NCBI GenBank assembly: GCA_030765065.1
Contig: CM060978.1
Span: forward strand, 53,162,421-53,226,420
Direction of reading: 5' to 3'
Origin: Deroplatys truncata
Lineage: Eukaryota > Arthropoda > Insecta > Mantodea > Mantidae
Length of the DNA stretch: 64,000 nt
Each line of letters opens with the position of its first letter. Position 1 is the first letter of the stretch. Of the stretch, positions 33,880 to 45,558 are shown in pieces. The position numbers and the translations under genes were made by a program. The notes under the pieces are model-generated. The model did not search any database and was not told the origin of the DNA. It saw only the letters and a program-made list of their open reading frames with translations.

Positions 33880-34643
33880 CCTCTTGAAGGGGTTTTAGTG
33901 ACCGAGAGATCTCCCAGGTAAGTAGGTAAGTAATATATTTCATTTTTTATTTTCAACGATAAATTTTCGGGACTTTCTGCACAATGTTCTTTGCAGTTAA
34001 CTCGTGTAATAGTTTCACATATTCAATTCCTAAAACAAATATAATATTAATAAACTAAATAACTTCCCCGTGCAACAATACCTTTAAATTTCACCGTATG
34101 AAGCATGGCATTTAACGTATAACTTTTTCACTATAAGCTGAAAGGAGAAGTAAACCAAACCACGTGACAAGAGAGCACCTCATTGGCTGGTGGACAAACT
34201 ACAACCTTTCCCGCTTAGCATGTCGTCTCTTCCTCTACAAAACACAGTTCGGTTCAGATCGTAACATTTTGTGGTTATTCTCGTGCAGAGAAATTTATAA
34301 CACTTATTATTGTAACAGTTAAATTTATGAAACTAAATGTGTTTGTTCAGATTCACGTATAACAAAATGAAGGTTATAGCAGAGGGTTTAAGAGGGCATG
34401 CGGAGGCGCTGTAGTTCGTTTCCGGTATCCGGCTGAGTATCCTCGGCCACTGAAGAAAACACTAACGCGGAAAATGGAAATAAAACAATTGTGTTAAATC
34501 GACAATGAATATGGTTGGACATTTTTTAGCAATAATTGAACTTCTTTGTTAGTGATGCAGAGTTGTTGCTCGGATAGCTTGAGTCTCGTTTGTTTTCTGT
34601 TGTGTTTTAACCTATAGTGCTAATCGTCATTTAACTTGTTGAC

Positions 34644-34977
34644 TGAAGTAGGTTGTTGCTTCACGTATGGAAAGCCAATTTGAAGTAGGAGTTGTATTGT
34701 ATTTCGACTGTTGGGGAGCCGAACTTGAAAGTAGTCGCAACCGCACGTATGGTAAAACGTTTCCGGTAGCCTTCGTCCCAAATGTTTAAAAAAACATTAA
34801 CTTTGTCTTTAAATATTATATATTTATGTTTGCCTCGGCTGCGTCAGTATTTATATTTTTTTAGAGACATGAATGTCTTAGCAGGGAGTGGTGCGACTGA
34901 AGAATGTAGGCTTATACAGATTATAATTTTACTTCACTCCTTTTATTAATGCTTGACACGATTTAAATAACACTTCA

Positions 34978-35056
<79 letters not shown>

Positions 35057-35626
35057 GTGAGATTTTTTTATTAATTACTTGCACTTTTTAACACGTAAAC
35101 TATTTTTGTCTCACACAAAATACGTATTAAATTTCTCGAGGACGCATCTCGCGTCCAGTTAGGAACGCTGTCTACAAGCAACTGACTTCTGAATTTGTAC
35201 AATTTCCTCCATTTAGTTTCTGATTGGCTAATCCTAGTACAACAGAATACCTTAATTTAACTAAAGCTTTTTCTGGTTGTTGATTGGTTATTTTATAAAC
35301 TGTCACAAAAATTACATTATTGTTTCCAAGAGTTACAAGTAGTATGTTAAACTTTCAAAATCATTATTGCCTCAAGGTTACCTCATTGTTACCTCATTGT
35401 TAGCAACTTTTAACCTATTATTCTCACAGCTCCTACAATATTAAATTACGTAATACATTCACATAACATTATTACATGTATATAATAATATAAACATATA
35501 TAATGACTGCAATATACACTGTTTTGTATCTTGTTACATACACATATTGCTTTAAGGCGGGCTGTTACTGAATTTAATATTATATAATTTGACTGAAATC
35601 ATTTAAGTGTTAAAAATACGGCTTCA
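34644..35626. mobile_element. Solo LTR, family B (copy 6), in GPA2 intron 2
   Basis: The 983-bp LTR runs from TGAAGTAGG to ACGGCTTCA with perfect TGAC duplications (34640-34643 and 35627-35630). It carries a (TA)n(GA)n microsatellite at 34979-35054. Its left part shows one PBS-like 'cacgtatggaaagccaattt' unit. Confidence 0.93.
34979..35054. repeat. (TA)n(GA)n compound microsatellite
   Basis: About 22 TA units are followed by about 16 GA units within the solo LTR. This is the same LTR position that expanded in copy 4. Confidence 0.97.
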
Positions 35627-36083
35627 TGACTCAGAAAAGTTTAAAGCAAAGGTGTATTATGTGTTAGAAGTTTGTGATGTAAGGCAAAATATAGGAATAA
35701 GACATACAATGTTTAAAAGCTAATTATCCCCAAGCTGCGCAATATATTGTATCTGCATTCTGTCTGAAGTAATTTCCTCTCACAGGTACTTAGTTCCCGT
35801 CATCCTCCACGTGGTGCTGCCATGTGCTCGGTGGAGTGATACATTTAAGTTTTGTTTACTTCTCCTTTCAGCTTATAGTGAAAAACGTATAGTGTTTTGG
35901 GCGTTGCCTCTAAATATGCCATGTAATGTTTTTGAGCTAACTAAACATTTTACATTATCTTCTTCTGCACAGCAAAACCTCATCCTCCCATTCAGCTACG
36001 AAATTTCCGTTTTCTGGAAAACGATGGTTTAATAGACAGTGAACTCCACCACTGAACTGTTTACTTCTGATCACCCTCTCACC

Positions 36084-37093
36084 TTTAGCTACTCTGTATT
36101 CACTCTTAGGTTGATCCGCGTCAAAACAAACCCCAGCTGACCAGTGCACCGTTATAATGTATCCTTCCGCCATTCGCATTAGAAATATTGTCACACTTTC
36201 AGACCATGTGGCCAGTACAAGCGGCACGTAATGCAAAAAGAACAGAGTCCTTATTTCGACAACTAAAACGGTGACTAGGATATTCTGTTAAGGGTTAAAG
36301 GTGATAAGATTGATAGTTGCAACAAAAAAACATTTGCACATATAATAATAGTTAATTCTAAAATAAATGAGCGAAAAATAAAGTAACAGGTATGCGATAA
36401 CCTAATTTATTTGCTCTCTGGAAGCGGCACTTTATTAGCTGTTGGCAGCTCAGTTTAAAAAAGAAATTGTGTACTGTTACCCGAATTGCATTCTTCTTAA
36501 AATCACTACATTCTTGCATCGCGTATTTCATATGCTTTCTTTTTTTTCCTGGTGTAACCACTTTTCTCGTTTCAGATTTTTCTGCACAAGCACTGCTTAT
36601 ACTTGTACTCGAAACACCGGCGAACTCAGAAGTTAATTTCACCATTCCTTTCGCGCAAAGTGTTGGATATTTCTCACATAACTTATAATAAAGATTCAAT
36701 ACTATTGTTTTTTCACCACTAGTCAATGCTAATGCTTTACGTAATTCGACAAAAACACAAGAGCGAATTCACCGTCCGCCATGATACTAAACACAACTGC
36801 TGGTTTCTGGCTGTAAACAATATTCTGCGCCTACCCGGATGTCAGGTGACTCATACGAATTGTATCATGGGACTTGTAGCTCTGTTTTACGGTATAAATC
36901 AGCGTTAAATAAAACCTTAGGTATTTGTATAGAATGTTATACTATTTAAGGATAAATTCATTCTAAAATTCAGAGATTAGCATAGCACTACTTTCCTGGG
37001 CGCATTCTACCGTGTTGCACCACGGTGCACTGGCCACATGGATTTGTTTTGCCGCGGATCAACCTAAGAGTGAATATAGTTTAGCAACACTGA
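36084..37093 (-). mobile_element. DNA transposon remnant with ~70-bp inverted ends in GPA2 intron 2
   Basis: The left arm (36090-36157, with 'cttaggttgatccgcg') and the right arm (37014-37090, with 'cgcggatcaacctaag') are inverted copies over about 70 bp. Between them lies an N-terminal transposase fragment on the minus strand. Exact outer boundaries and target duplication are not resolved. Confidence 0.6.
36358..36726 (-). pseudogene. Transposase N-terminal fragment
   Basis: This 122-codon minus frame starts 'MTSGEKTIVLNLYYKL'. It then shows 'EFAGVSSTSISSACAE', a Lys/Arg-rich 'TPGKKRKH' and a 'FKKNAIRVTVHNFF' helix. This order matches the N-terminal region of a common insect transposase family (a winged-helix-like start, a basic TPGKK patch, then a 'DDFD...IRR.I..FY' helix). 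No catalytic domain follows. The family match is from memory of the pattern and should be treated as likely, not proven. Confidence 0.6.
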
Positions 37094-37212
37094 CCCAGGC
37101 TGTGTGCGCTTTCAGCCGCCTTACGTTGAGACTACACTCTGAGTCGAGACACAAGCTTTGCCCACCTCTGGTTAATATCTCCAACTCAGTGATACCACTT
37201 CCTTTGTTTCAG

Positions 37213-37305
37213 GTGGAGGTGAAGGTGATGTGTCTAGATGGGGCTCGAGACCTGATATTCAAGTCTGCCAAGAGCTGTTCTTGCTACCATTGCAAGAAAG
37301 ACTAA
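37213..37305 (+). CDS. GPA2: Thyrostimulin alpha subunit GPA2, coding exon 3
   Basis: The acceptor is CTTTGTTTCAG. The exon encodes residues 103-132 and ends 'SCSCYHCKKD' before TAA (37303-37305). Cys109, 124, 126 and 129 complete ten cysteines in the mature protein, the number and spacing expected for the GPA2 cystine knot. The C-terminal CSCYHCKKD is a strong family signature. The whole protein is about 132 residues, normal for an insect GPA2. GPB5, often a genomic neighbour in insects, is not seen in this window. Confidence 0.95.
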   Translation: MEVKVMCLDGARDLIFKSAKSCSCYHCKKD

Positions 37306-37510
37306 CCTGACAAAGGAGGGAACACGACTTTACTTTGTTTTATTGTACCTGATTATACTGGTCCTTACTTCCAACCTCGGTACATGCAGTCCATGTAACA
37401 TCTACTGCTATCAGCGTATTATGGACTTTGTTTCTTTCTCCTTCTTTGTCAAATCTTACTTTAAATAAATATATTATGTACTGTTCAGTATTATTAAAAT
37501 AAATATATAT
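37306..37510 (+). terminator. GPA2: GPA2 3' UTR with polyadenylation signals
   Basis: AATAAA hexamers occur at 37464-37469 and 37498-37503, about 160 and 195 bases after the stop codon. The true cleavage site is not determinable here. Confidence 0.7.
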
Positions 37511-37680
37511 TGTTGATATATTTTCAACCCATTTCATTGCTTAAACCTTATTTGCATAACTATCGCCACAAGAGGTTATTAAATAAACTCGAAACATCGA
37601 GTGGTATTTATTGTGAGTATTTCAAGAATAAAACCTATATAAACAATGCTGTTATTATTTCAAAATAGACACAATAATTG

Positions 37681-38047
37681 TATATTATGCAACAGCCCCC
37701 CGCATTAGGCTGGAGCATGGTGCTCTGGTTCTCGGTCACGCAATGCGCCTGGATTCTATCCTACCCGTGACGTTGCAAATATTAAGGCCCGGGTGTAGGA
37801 CGGTGCCTATTAAGCATCATGCGGAAAGTGAGGAGCTGCGGTAGGCAGCGACTCCGGCTTCGAGAACCAGCATTCGGCTTGGGGGATTGTGATGCTCGCC
37901 ACACATCCTCACCGTATCGTCCACTTCTGCCGAGAAGCCGGCAGTTGGGTTGGCAGGCCAAGGCCTTGCATGGGTCGAGGAGGAGCGTCTTGTGAGCGTC
38001 TTAATTATAATTATAGTCAAGTTTAATATGACTGTTTTGGTCGACCA
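37681..38047. repeat. Repeat G copy with a GC-rich 300-bp insert
   Basis: The outer parts 'tatattatgcaac' (37681-37693) and 'gagcgtcttaattat...cgacca' (37993-38047) match the uninterrupted copy at 39856-39966. Between them lies about 300 bp of GC-rich sequence (37694-37992) not seen elsewhere in the window. It may be a SINE or other insertion. No gene is recognised. Confidence 0.55.
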
Positions 38048-38598
38048 CACTATAATTTCAAAACTTTGAGGTTTTTACAAAAAAATCTTACTTGTTAATT
38101 GTATTAATTAAATGTTGAGATCACGCTGTATTTATTGATTTGTGCAGGTAATGTGAAAGCTACACATATTAAAGCAAAGGAAAATGAACTTAATTTATTA
38201 GAATGTTAAAATTACAATGAACAGTATTTATTTTATTTTAAATACACATACTTCATTGTTTATCTGGGGAATGGATCTCGGTGGGTTATTGTTTTGAAGG
38301 TATATGGGCGATGGGGGAGCTGCACGCGCTTCCCAATAAGATCATAATGAGTCGCTGAAGTATTAGGGTTGCCATAACAATTCATTTACGTTAGGTGTAT
38401 ACGTCAGCGTATTCTAATGCGGTCGAACAATAAAGTAGTTTAATTGTGCAATCCTAGCATTATAAACAGGGTGTTACTGTATTTAATATCGCGCTTAATT
38501 GGCTCATTATAGCACACGTGCTAATAATAACAATCACATAATAAAATGTTCTATGTTACCGCGACTTATAGGGAGAAGATGAAACTATTTTGTGATAT
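38048..38598. other. Unannotated intergenic sequence
   Basis: AT-rich sequence; no gene or known repeat seen. Confidence 0.35.
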
Positions 38599-39503
38599 TT
38601 TTACTTTCTCTACTACGTATAGTAAGTAGGGGAAGTATTCGATACCGAGATTTCACCGAAAATACATGTTTTGAGACACCCTGAACCAGAAATTCATGTC
38701 CGTGTGTGTCTGTGAACAGCATAACTCAGAAACGAACAGTCGGATAAACACCAAACTTGGTATTTAGGTTCAGTATCTTCCAGAGATGCGACACCAACGT
38801 TTTCAAGAAACTCCCCCCACCCCAGATTACCCTTTACATGGAACATTTTTGGAAAATTTTAATTTTCTCAAAAATGGCTCTAACGATTTTGTTTAAAATA
38901 TTTTCATGACAAATAAAATGTATATCTTGAATTCTCTGGGAATGTCTCCCAAAAGTATTCTTCATTGTGAACGACTTTTGCATAACTGGTAAACCATAAG
39001 AGATAGACAAAATTTTACTACACAAAAATGTAGATCGCGTTAAAATACACAATTTATGTCATATACATCTTTTTGTTGAGTGAGCTATTTTCGAGATATT
39101 GCTTATTACTCCCTTAAATTTTCCAATACTTATTTTCCCAAATGGGAATTCGTTATTCATTTTTTTGTCTTGGATATGCAAAGAGTTATAATCTGTGGCA
39201 AAGGGAATGGTGCTGCACCTAGCAACCAGCTATTAAGAGATATGTATGTGCTTAAAGGCTACTGTATTTCTATATTGCCCTTGCAATTACAAAACAAGGG
39301 GAACATAGTACGTCTTAATCGATGGTCAAATATTTTTAGAACTGGTCGCTATGTGTAAAATGTGATTCTCTTTGCATGTCAAAAGATCGTTTCTGCAAAT
39401 GTTTATCTCGATTAATATGAAATAGATGGAGCATAAGAATTTGTAAAAATAGTTTGTATAAGAGTAGAGAAATTCATGTGAGTGTAACACATCAGATTTT
39501 TTT
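38599..39503 (-). repeat. Rep-A copy (subtype with 'gctgcacctagcaacca')
   Basis: A full-length reverse copy from 'tactttctctactacgta' to 'cacatcagattttttt', with a short GT tract near 38700. Confidence 0.82.
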
Positions 39504-40448
39504 ATTCAGGAGGGCTCAAAACATGTACACTGTCGTGCATAAAAAGTGACCATTCCTCTAGATCGCCATGGTATTTTTCCCCAGGTAACCAACTTTTGTC
39601 TCCACCCAGCCAGTATCAATTCTCTATGTGACTGGTCTCAAAACAATACAGGGACATAAAAAATAACCAAATGAACATGTTTATAAGCTATGTCGAATTA
39701 AGCAGTGGTTTGGATACCATCTCTTTGAAAATGTTTGGCTGCGATTGGTACACAAGGAAAGCCTAAACCAGTTAGAAATAATTAGCCTTTTAGAGGAAGA
39801 GCTGAAGAATTATTTGCATGTGTGGTTAAACCGAAAGACAACTACGATAGTATAGTATATTATGCAACGAGGCTATAATGGCAGTAATTAAAACGCGAGT
39901 ATTATCATACGAGCGTTTTAATCATCATTATAGTCAATTTTCATACGATTGTTTATGCTCGACCATGTATATAAATAAAAGGTTTCATAAGTATTCGTTT
40001 CCGGTTTGAGTGATGTGTTACAATCGTTATTCCTTTATCTATGGTTACAATACAATGACCTTGTAGCACCTGGCATTTTCTAGAACGAATTTATACCTTT
40101 TGATATTCTCAATCCATGAATTGTGCATAGAATTTCTCGTACATCTTTCTTGACCTTTGTGGCAACAAGTTATTGGTAAGATTGAGTGCTTTTATCGTAA
40201 TTTCTGGGGGCGTAAGTTGAATGTCACTGTTACTAGTGTCAGACATTTTGACTTTTTTCTAAACTCGCGGTAATACCGTTGTCGATCGAAACGAGAATAA
40301 TCGATACTTGCGCTTTCACAATGTGACCACTTCTGATTGGTCGAATGCCAATACTTTAATGAACAGGTGTACTTTAATGAGGCCCATTAAAGTACTGCTA
40401 CAAGTCGTATAAATACTACATTTTGGCATGGTTGAAATTGAAATTGAG
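39504..40448. other. Low-repeat region with repeat G copy
   Basis: Apart from the 110-bp repeat G unit at 39856-39966 I see no recognised element or gene. The start 'acactgtcgtgcataaaaag' has the look of a transposon terminus, but no matching inverted end was found. Confidence 0.4.
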
Positions 40449-40697
40449 TTTTTATTTATGGACGCTCTTTAACTACTATGGTTTTTAGCGTCCCATTCTA
40501 TATTGGGCGTGAAACACCGGTAATTTTGCCCAGAGGCCTCTTTATCAGGCTTGAGGTTCTTTTACGTGCCGTAAATCTACGACACGGGACCACCGGCTTT
40601 ACTTCCCTTCCGAAGGAAGCCGTGCTAAGGATTTTTACGCCCGAAAAAATCCATTGCCCTCCGCCGGGTTTGAACCCGCGACCTTGGGGGCATGGTT
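40449..40697 (-). mobile_element. tRNA-derived SINE (family S1), head truncated
   Basis: Read on the minus strand, it has 'gggttcaaacccgg' (B box), the S1 body and a 3' A-rich tail at the low-coordinate end. The 5' acceptor-arm half is missing. Confidence 0.82.
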
Positions 40698-41542
40698 GAG
40701 CATAAACATTAGCGACATGGAGACGAAGGTTAAAACTGTTGACTCTACTAAACGGCATTAAGAAAACGGTATAAGGTTTAAGTTGCAAAGTTACCCTTGC
40801 ACTTCGGCCATACTTTGTATGTACCCTGTCAATCCAGTGGCTAGAAATGCTCGAAAAACAGGGATGGTCGCGCTGGTAGAGGGTGGGGCTAGATTTTGTA
40901 CCAACATAAACAGCTCCGTTCCATTATGCGCACCAGTATACATGTGTTTGCGATGAAATATTGATATCGAATTCTTGTGTGGAATGTAAGGTTTGAACTC
41001 CACATGTGAAAACTGACGTAATCTTTAATCCCGATATATTTTTCACAAAAATCAATTACTATAACTTAATGGCAAATCGAGAATACTTTGCATTCTTAAG
41101 AAACTTTTGCAAGCTGTTTTAAGTTTTATAGCTCATTTGATTAAAGCATTGAGCAGCATTGGCCAGGATTTCAATGTGTAGATAAGGTAGGTTCCAGTCC
41201 TTGCCGTGGTGCTAACAAGTCCGTACCAAAGGAGCGGGTAGACCCAGGTAAAGTAAACAATGATTGGCATCAGCAGCTTTAAAATTTATTTTAAGGTACG
41301 CTAATACTAATAAATACTAAAATTTATACCAGAAAACTAAGAACTGTCTACTATTTGTATTTATTATATTACACGTATAAGGGAACGTGTGGTTTTATAG
41401 GATTATGATACACCTTAAACTGTTAAGTTGAATAAGACTTGAAAAATTCATGCCAAGATCTTCGGCTCTCCTTGTCGATGCTTTAGCTACTTGAGCTAGA
41501 ATGGCAAGATGCTCGTGAGCACATTAAATTAAGGTTAAATCA
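40698..41542. other. Unannotated intergenic sequence
   Basis: It contains short Rep-A'-like scraps (around 40945-41000) and otherwise nothing recognised. Confidence 0.35.
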
Positions 41543-41999
41543 ACCGAGTAGGATGTCTCAGGCGGTTTCGCCTGTGGCCCGCATTCGGGAGGTCGTGGGT
41601 TCGATTCCCATGGCCGACCTTCCTCACACATTGTTTTTCGCGGTTTTCCCGGGTCGCCATGGGAATGCTGGGTAGGATTTTCACATCCCCCGAATTTCCT
41701 GTCCCTCCATTTCATCTCCATTCTCATTTTATTTCATCTTTCATCCGTTGGTCTCTTTTAGGGTTGGAAGTGTCGGTGTATCCGAGCCCTTGAGGCTCTC
41801 TGGTTCGCAATCCATCTGCCAGGGAGTCTGTATCTGTAAACTTAGGGCCCCTGCCATTCCTGTGCCTTCACTCCTGGTTCCAGCCGCCCGGTGTCTCCTT
41901 TCGCCGTATCCTTCCTCCCGGGGACGCCCCCTTGTGCGGCTTAGGTCAATATTGCCTGTGTGGATCAGTGCCGAGTCCTCTCCGTAGCCAATCTAATCC
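41543..41999 (+). mobile_element. tRNA-derived SINE (family S2) with 12-bp duplication
   Basis: The tRNA-like head 'gatgtctcaggcggtttcg', B box 'gtgggttcgattccc', then the S2 body. It is flanked by AAGGTTAAATCA (41531-41542) and AAGGTTAGATCA (42000-42011), one mismatch. It is the best-preserved S2 head in the window. Confidence 0.87.
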
Positions 42000-42011
42000 A
42001 AGGTTAGATCA

Positions 42012-42447
42012 TATTAGATAATAATTATTCTTTAAACTGCTTCATCTTTATTAAAACGTTGACTCTCTGAAAACTGACAGAACACAGGTAAAAGAACTGA
42101 ATCATTACTTACAAACCTAAAAAATAACGTTTGCCAGTTTGCCCCAATGCCCCTTACCAGAGCATATAGTATCGTTACATTCACTGACCTCGCATAATTC
42201 CTTTGGTAAGTATGATGAAAATGTCTTAAAAGGCAAGCGAGGAAGTCGTAATTATAGAAAGAGATAGGTATCGACGCTTTAATGACTATCTCCTTAATTA
42301 TTGGCAGTCCAATTTCCTTGTTTCTTCACGACTTTAATTACATTCCACTTTCCGATAAACTTCCATATTTTACCTGATACAGATGTCACTATTGCGTTTT
42401 CTTAAAGCCGAGCTTACCGTTGGCCATATTAATCCTCAGGAAGGATG
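42012..42447. other. Unannotated intergenic sequence
   Basis: No gene or recognised repeat. Confidence 0.35.
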
Positions 42448-43956
42448 CAAACAAATCTGATGCGATACATATACATAACTTTCTCTACCCTTTATCGTTT
42501 ATCAGAGGGTATACAAACTATTATTACTAAAGCTTATATTTCTGTCTACTACATTTTAATTCAAATAAACCTTTACAGAAATAGCTACATTACACATTTT
42601 GTTACAGATACAAAGGAAACAGTGACAGTCAAATGTTTAAGTAATCGACGCTATATGTCGCTGCTCACATACACATACGCGTGCGTATACCTTTTTCTAA
42701 AAATTCCCTTATTGTATTAGGGACCTCAAAACATGTATTTCCGGTGAAAGCCGGATATGGAATTTTTGGGTAAAATGCAATATCTTGTCTATCTAATATG
42801 TACCTACATGATAGAGAAAGCAAAAAAATTTTCTCATGTGTTACACTCACATGACTTTTTCTACTCTTGTACGAACTATTTTTACAAACGCTTATTGTCC
42901 ATATGCTTCATGTTAATCGAGATATCGAGATGTAAATCTTATTGCTAATTTTCTTGTAGGTGCAAGGGGAATATGGTAGGTTTTAAGTGATATTCAAATT
43001 TTTTAAGAGTTGGTTGTTATGTGGAGCATTCCATTCTCTTTGCATGTCCAGGACATAAAAAAAATATCTGATGTGTTACACTCACATGACTTTCTCTACT
43101 CTTGTGCAAACTATTTTTACAAACGCTTATTCTCCACCTACTTCATGTTAATCGAGATAAACATTTGCAGACTCTATCTTATTGTTAATTTTCTTGTAGA
43201 TGTAAGAGGAATATATATTTACAAGGGCAATATAGAAATACAGTAGCCCTTAAGCACATACATATCTCTTAATAGCTAGTTGCTACGTGCAGTACCATTC
43301 CCTTTGCCACAGATTAATACTCTTTGCATATCCAAGACAAAAAAATGAATAACGAATTCCCATTTGAGAAAATAAGTATTGAAACATTTAAGGGAATAAC
43401 AGGCAATATCTCGAAAATGGTTCACTCAACAAAAAAATGTATATGACATAAATTGTGTGTTTTAATGCGATCTACATTGTTTGTGTAGTAAAATTTTGTC
43501 TATCTCTTATGGTTTACCAGTTATGCAAAAGTCGTTCACAATGAAGAATACTTTTGGAGACATTCCCAGAAAATTCAAGATATGCATTTTATTTGTCATG
43601 AAAATATCTTAAACATATGATATTTTAATCAACATCGTTATCCATTTTTGAGAAAATTGAAATTTTCGAAAAATGTTCCATGTAAAGGGTAATCTGTGGT
43701 GTGGGGATTATATTTAAAACCTTCGTGTCGCATCTCTAGAAGATACTGAACCTAAATACCAAGTTTGGTGTTTATCCGACCGTTCGTTTCTGAGTTATGC
43801 TGTTCACAGACACACACACACACGGTAATGTTTCCAAAATTCTTTTTTTGGATTCAGGGGGTCTCAAGACATATATTTCCGGTGAAATCTCGGTATCGAA
43901 TGTTTGGGTGGAATACAATACTTCCCCTACTTACTATACGTAGTAGAGAAAGTAAA
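42448..43956 (+). repeat. Three Rep-A family units in a row, all forward
   Basis: Rep-A' (42448-42830), a truncated Rep-A head (42832-43058) and a full-length subtype copy (43062-43956, with a CA tract near 43808) follow each other. The junctions are A-runs directly before the next 'tctgatgtgttacac' or 'tctcatgtgttacac' head. Confidence 0.78.
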
Positions 43957-44399
43957 AATGTGTTTATTAATTCAGATGATTGTAAGATGTGTATTTGTCG
44001 TGAAATCTGCACATGAAGTTTTGCATGGAATGCAATAGTTTCTCTCAATAAAGGTGAATGGTAGATTCTTGTTAATGTTGAGGATATATGGAGAACATTT
44101 TTGTAAATTTGAAAAATGTGTCAGTTTCAACAGACGTTACAGAAAGCATATGTCGCGAGCCTTTTGTGGTACTCACTCCACAGTTCCTAGAAACTTCTAT
44201 ACATGCACCTGTTTATTTCGAGGTTTTTACAAAATGAGAGCGGTGTGAATGTAGGTAGTTACTATTTCGATGTGCCTGGTCCATGAATGAAGTTAATTAG
44301 AGAAGTGACCTGTGTTTGATACGTGGGCGTTGATAATTTCATCTCTCTGCGTGTCAGTCTCCGTTTTACTGGTTTTATACTCCTTACTTATTTAACACG

Positions 44400-44622
44400 A
44401 GCGACATTCTTTTCTCTGTTATCTACTTCTTTCGCTTTAATCTTATACAGGATGAAAAGCTTCGGCTTGAATCGGAATTTTTATCTTCTCATATTCTTTG
44501 TCCAAACAGTATCGTTTATGGAAAGACAGAATCTGACGAATGAAAAATTCAATGCCATCGCCGGGAATTGAACCACGGATCTCCCGGTCTCCGTCCGGTT
44601 GCTCTAACCAATGAGCTACCAT
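44400..44622 (-). mobile_element. tRNA-derived SINE (family S3) cut in its tRNA head by a solo LTR
   Basis: On the minus strand, 'tagctcattggttagagc' is a near-perfect A box and 'gtggttcaattcccgg' a B box. A 7-base anticodon-like loop and the acceptor 3' half 'cgatggca' are present. The matching acceptor 5' half 'tgccat' lies on the far side of the LTR. Lack of a long variable arm and the following body argue against a functional tRNA. Confidence 0.7.
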
Positions 44623-45558
44623 TGAAGAAGTATTGTTCTTGGAGTTTATTGTTTATTTATTTAGCTCCACGTATGGACGTTAATTTTAAGAAGATTGTTT
44701 GTTACGTAATATGCTGTTACGTATGAGAAGCCGATTGTAAGATGTATGTTACGCTCCAAGTTTAAAAGAACATTTATTAATTTTGTTATTAAACTGCTTC
44801 TATAGATAGTATTTATGTTTATTTTTTTGCCTCGGGTGCGTCAGTATTACTTTAGAGACACGTTTCTCTTAATCAGGGCGTGGTGCGACAAGAATGTAGG
44901 CTTACACAGATTTTAAGTTTAAATTCACTTCTTTTTATTAATCCTTGACACAAATTAAATAGCACTACACTGATATCAAGAGCTGTGAGATTCTTTAATT
45001 TAAAACTTGCACTTTGTTAACGCGTATACATAATTTTCGTTTCATAGGAATACGTAATATTTCTTTAGAGAACACATCTTACATCCGGTTGCTATCAAGG
45101 TCTGCAGGCAACTGAACATATTTCAACCGTCCAAACCCGTAAACTTCTGTATTTCAAGGCTCTGATTGGCTAATCCTAGTCCAATAGAATGCCTGCATTT
45201 TATTAAAGCTTTTTCTGGCTGTTGATTGGCTGATTTTAAACTGTCACAAAATTTACATTATTGCTGCCTTAATCATGACTAGTAGAATTTAAACTCTCAA
45301 AACTCATTATTGCTTCAAAGTTACCACATTGTTAGCAACTATAAACTTATTATTCTCACAGCTCCTACATTATTAAATTACGTAATGCATTTACATAACA
45401 TTATTGAACATGTTTACAGTAAAATAACCATATGCAATGACTGTTACATACATTTTAAAAATTATTACATACATATTGTTTTAAATTGAATTTACATATT
45501 GAATTTACATATTCTATAATTTAATTTAAATAATTAAAGTGTTAGAAATACTGCCTCA
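44623..45558. mobile_element. Solo LTR, family B variant (copy 7)
   Basis: A 936-bp LTR, TGAAGAAGT to ACTGCCTCA, with perfect CCAT duplications (44619-44622 and 45559-45562). It is inserted in the S3 tRNA-like head and belongs to the same subfamily as copy 3. Confidence 0.92.

Larger units (their letters stand above)
34116..35897. mobile_element. Putative DNA element with ~40-bp inverted ends, interrupted by a solo LTR
   Basis: 34118-34155 ('actataagctgaaaggagaa') is the complement of 35857-35896 over about 40 bp. The solo LTR 34644-35626 lies between them. Without the LTR the enclosed element would be about 0.8 kb. No coding motif is seen inside. Confidence 0.5.

Noticed and set aside
39520-39550. 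Possible left terminus of another Tc1-like element
   Set aside because: No matching inverted end or transposase fragment was found within 2 kb.
44550-44622. Possible minus-strand tRNA with a GGA-like anticodon
   Set aside because: A serine tRNA would need a long variable arm, the loop has C before the anticodon, a SINE body follows, and an LTR separates the acceptor halves.
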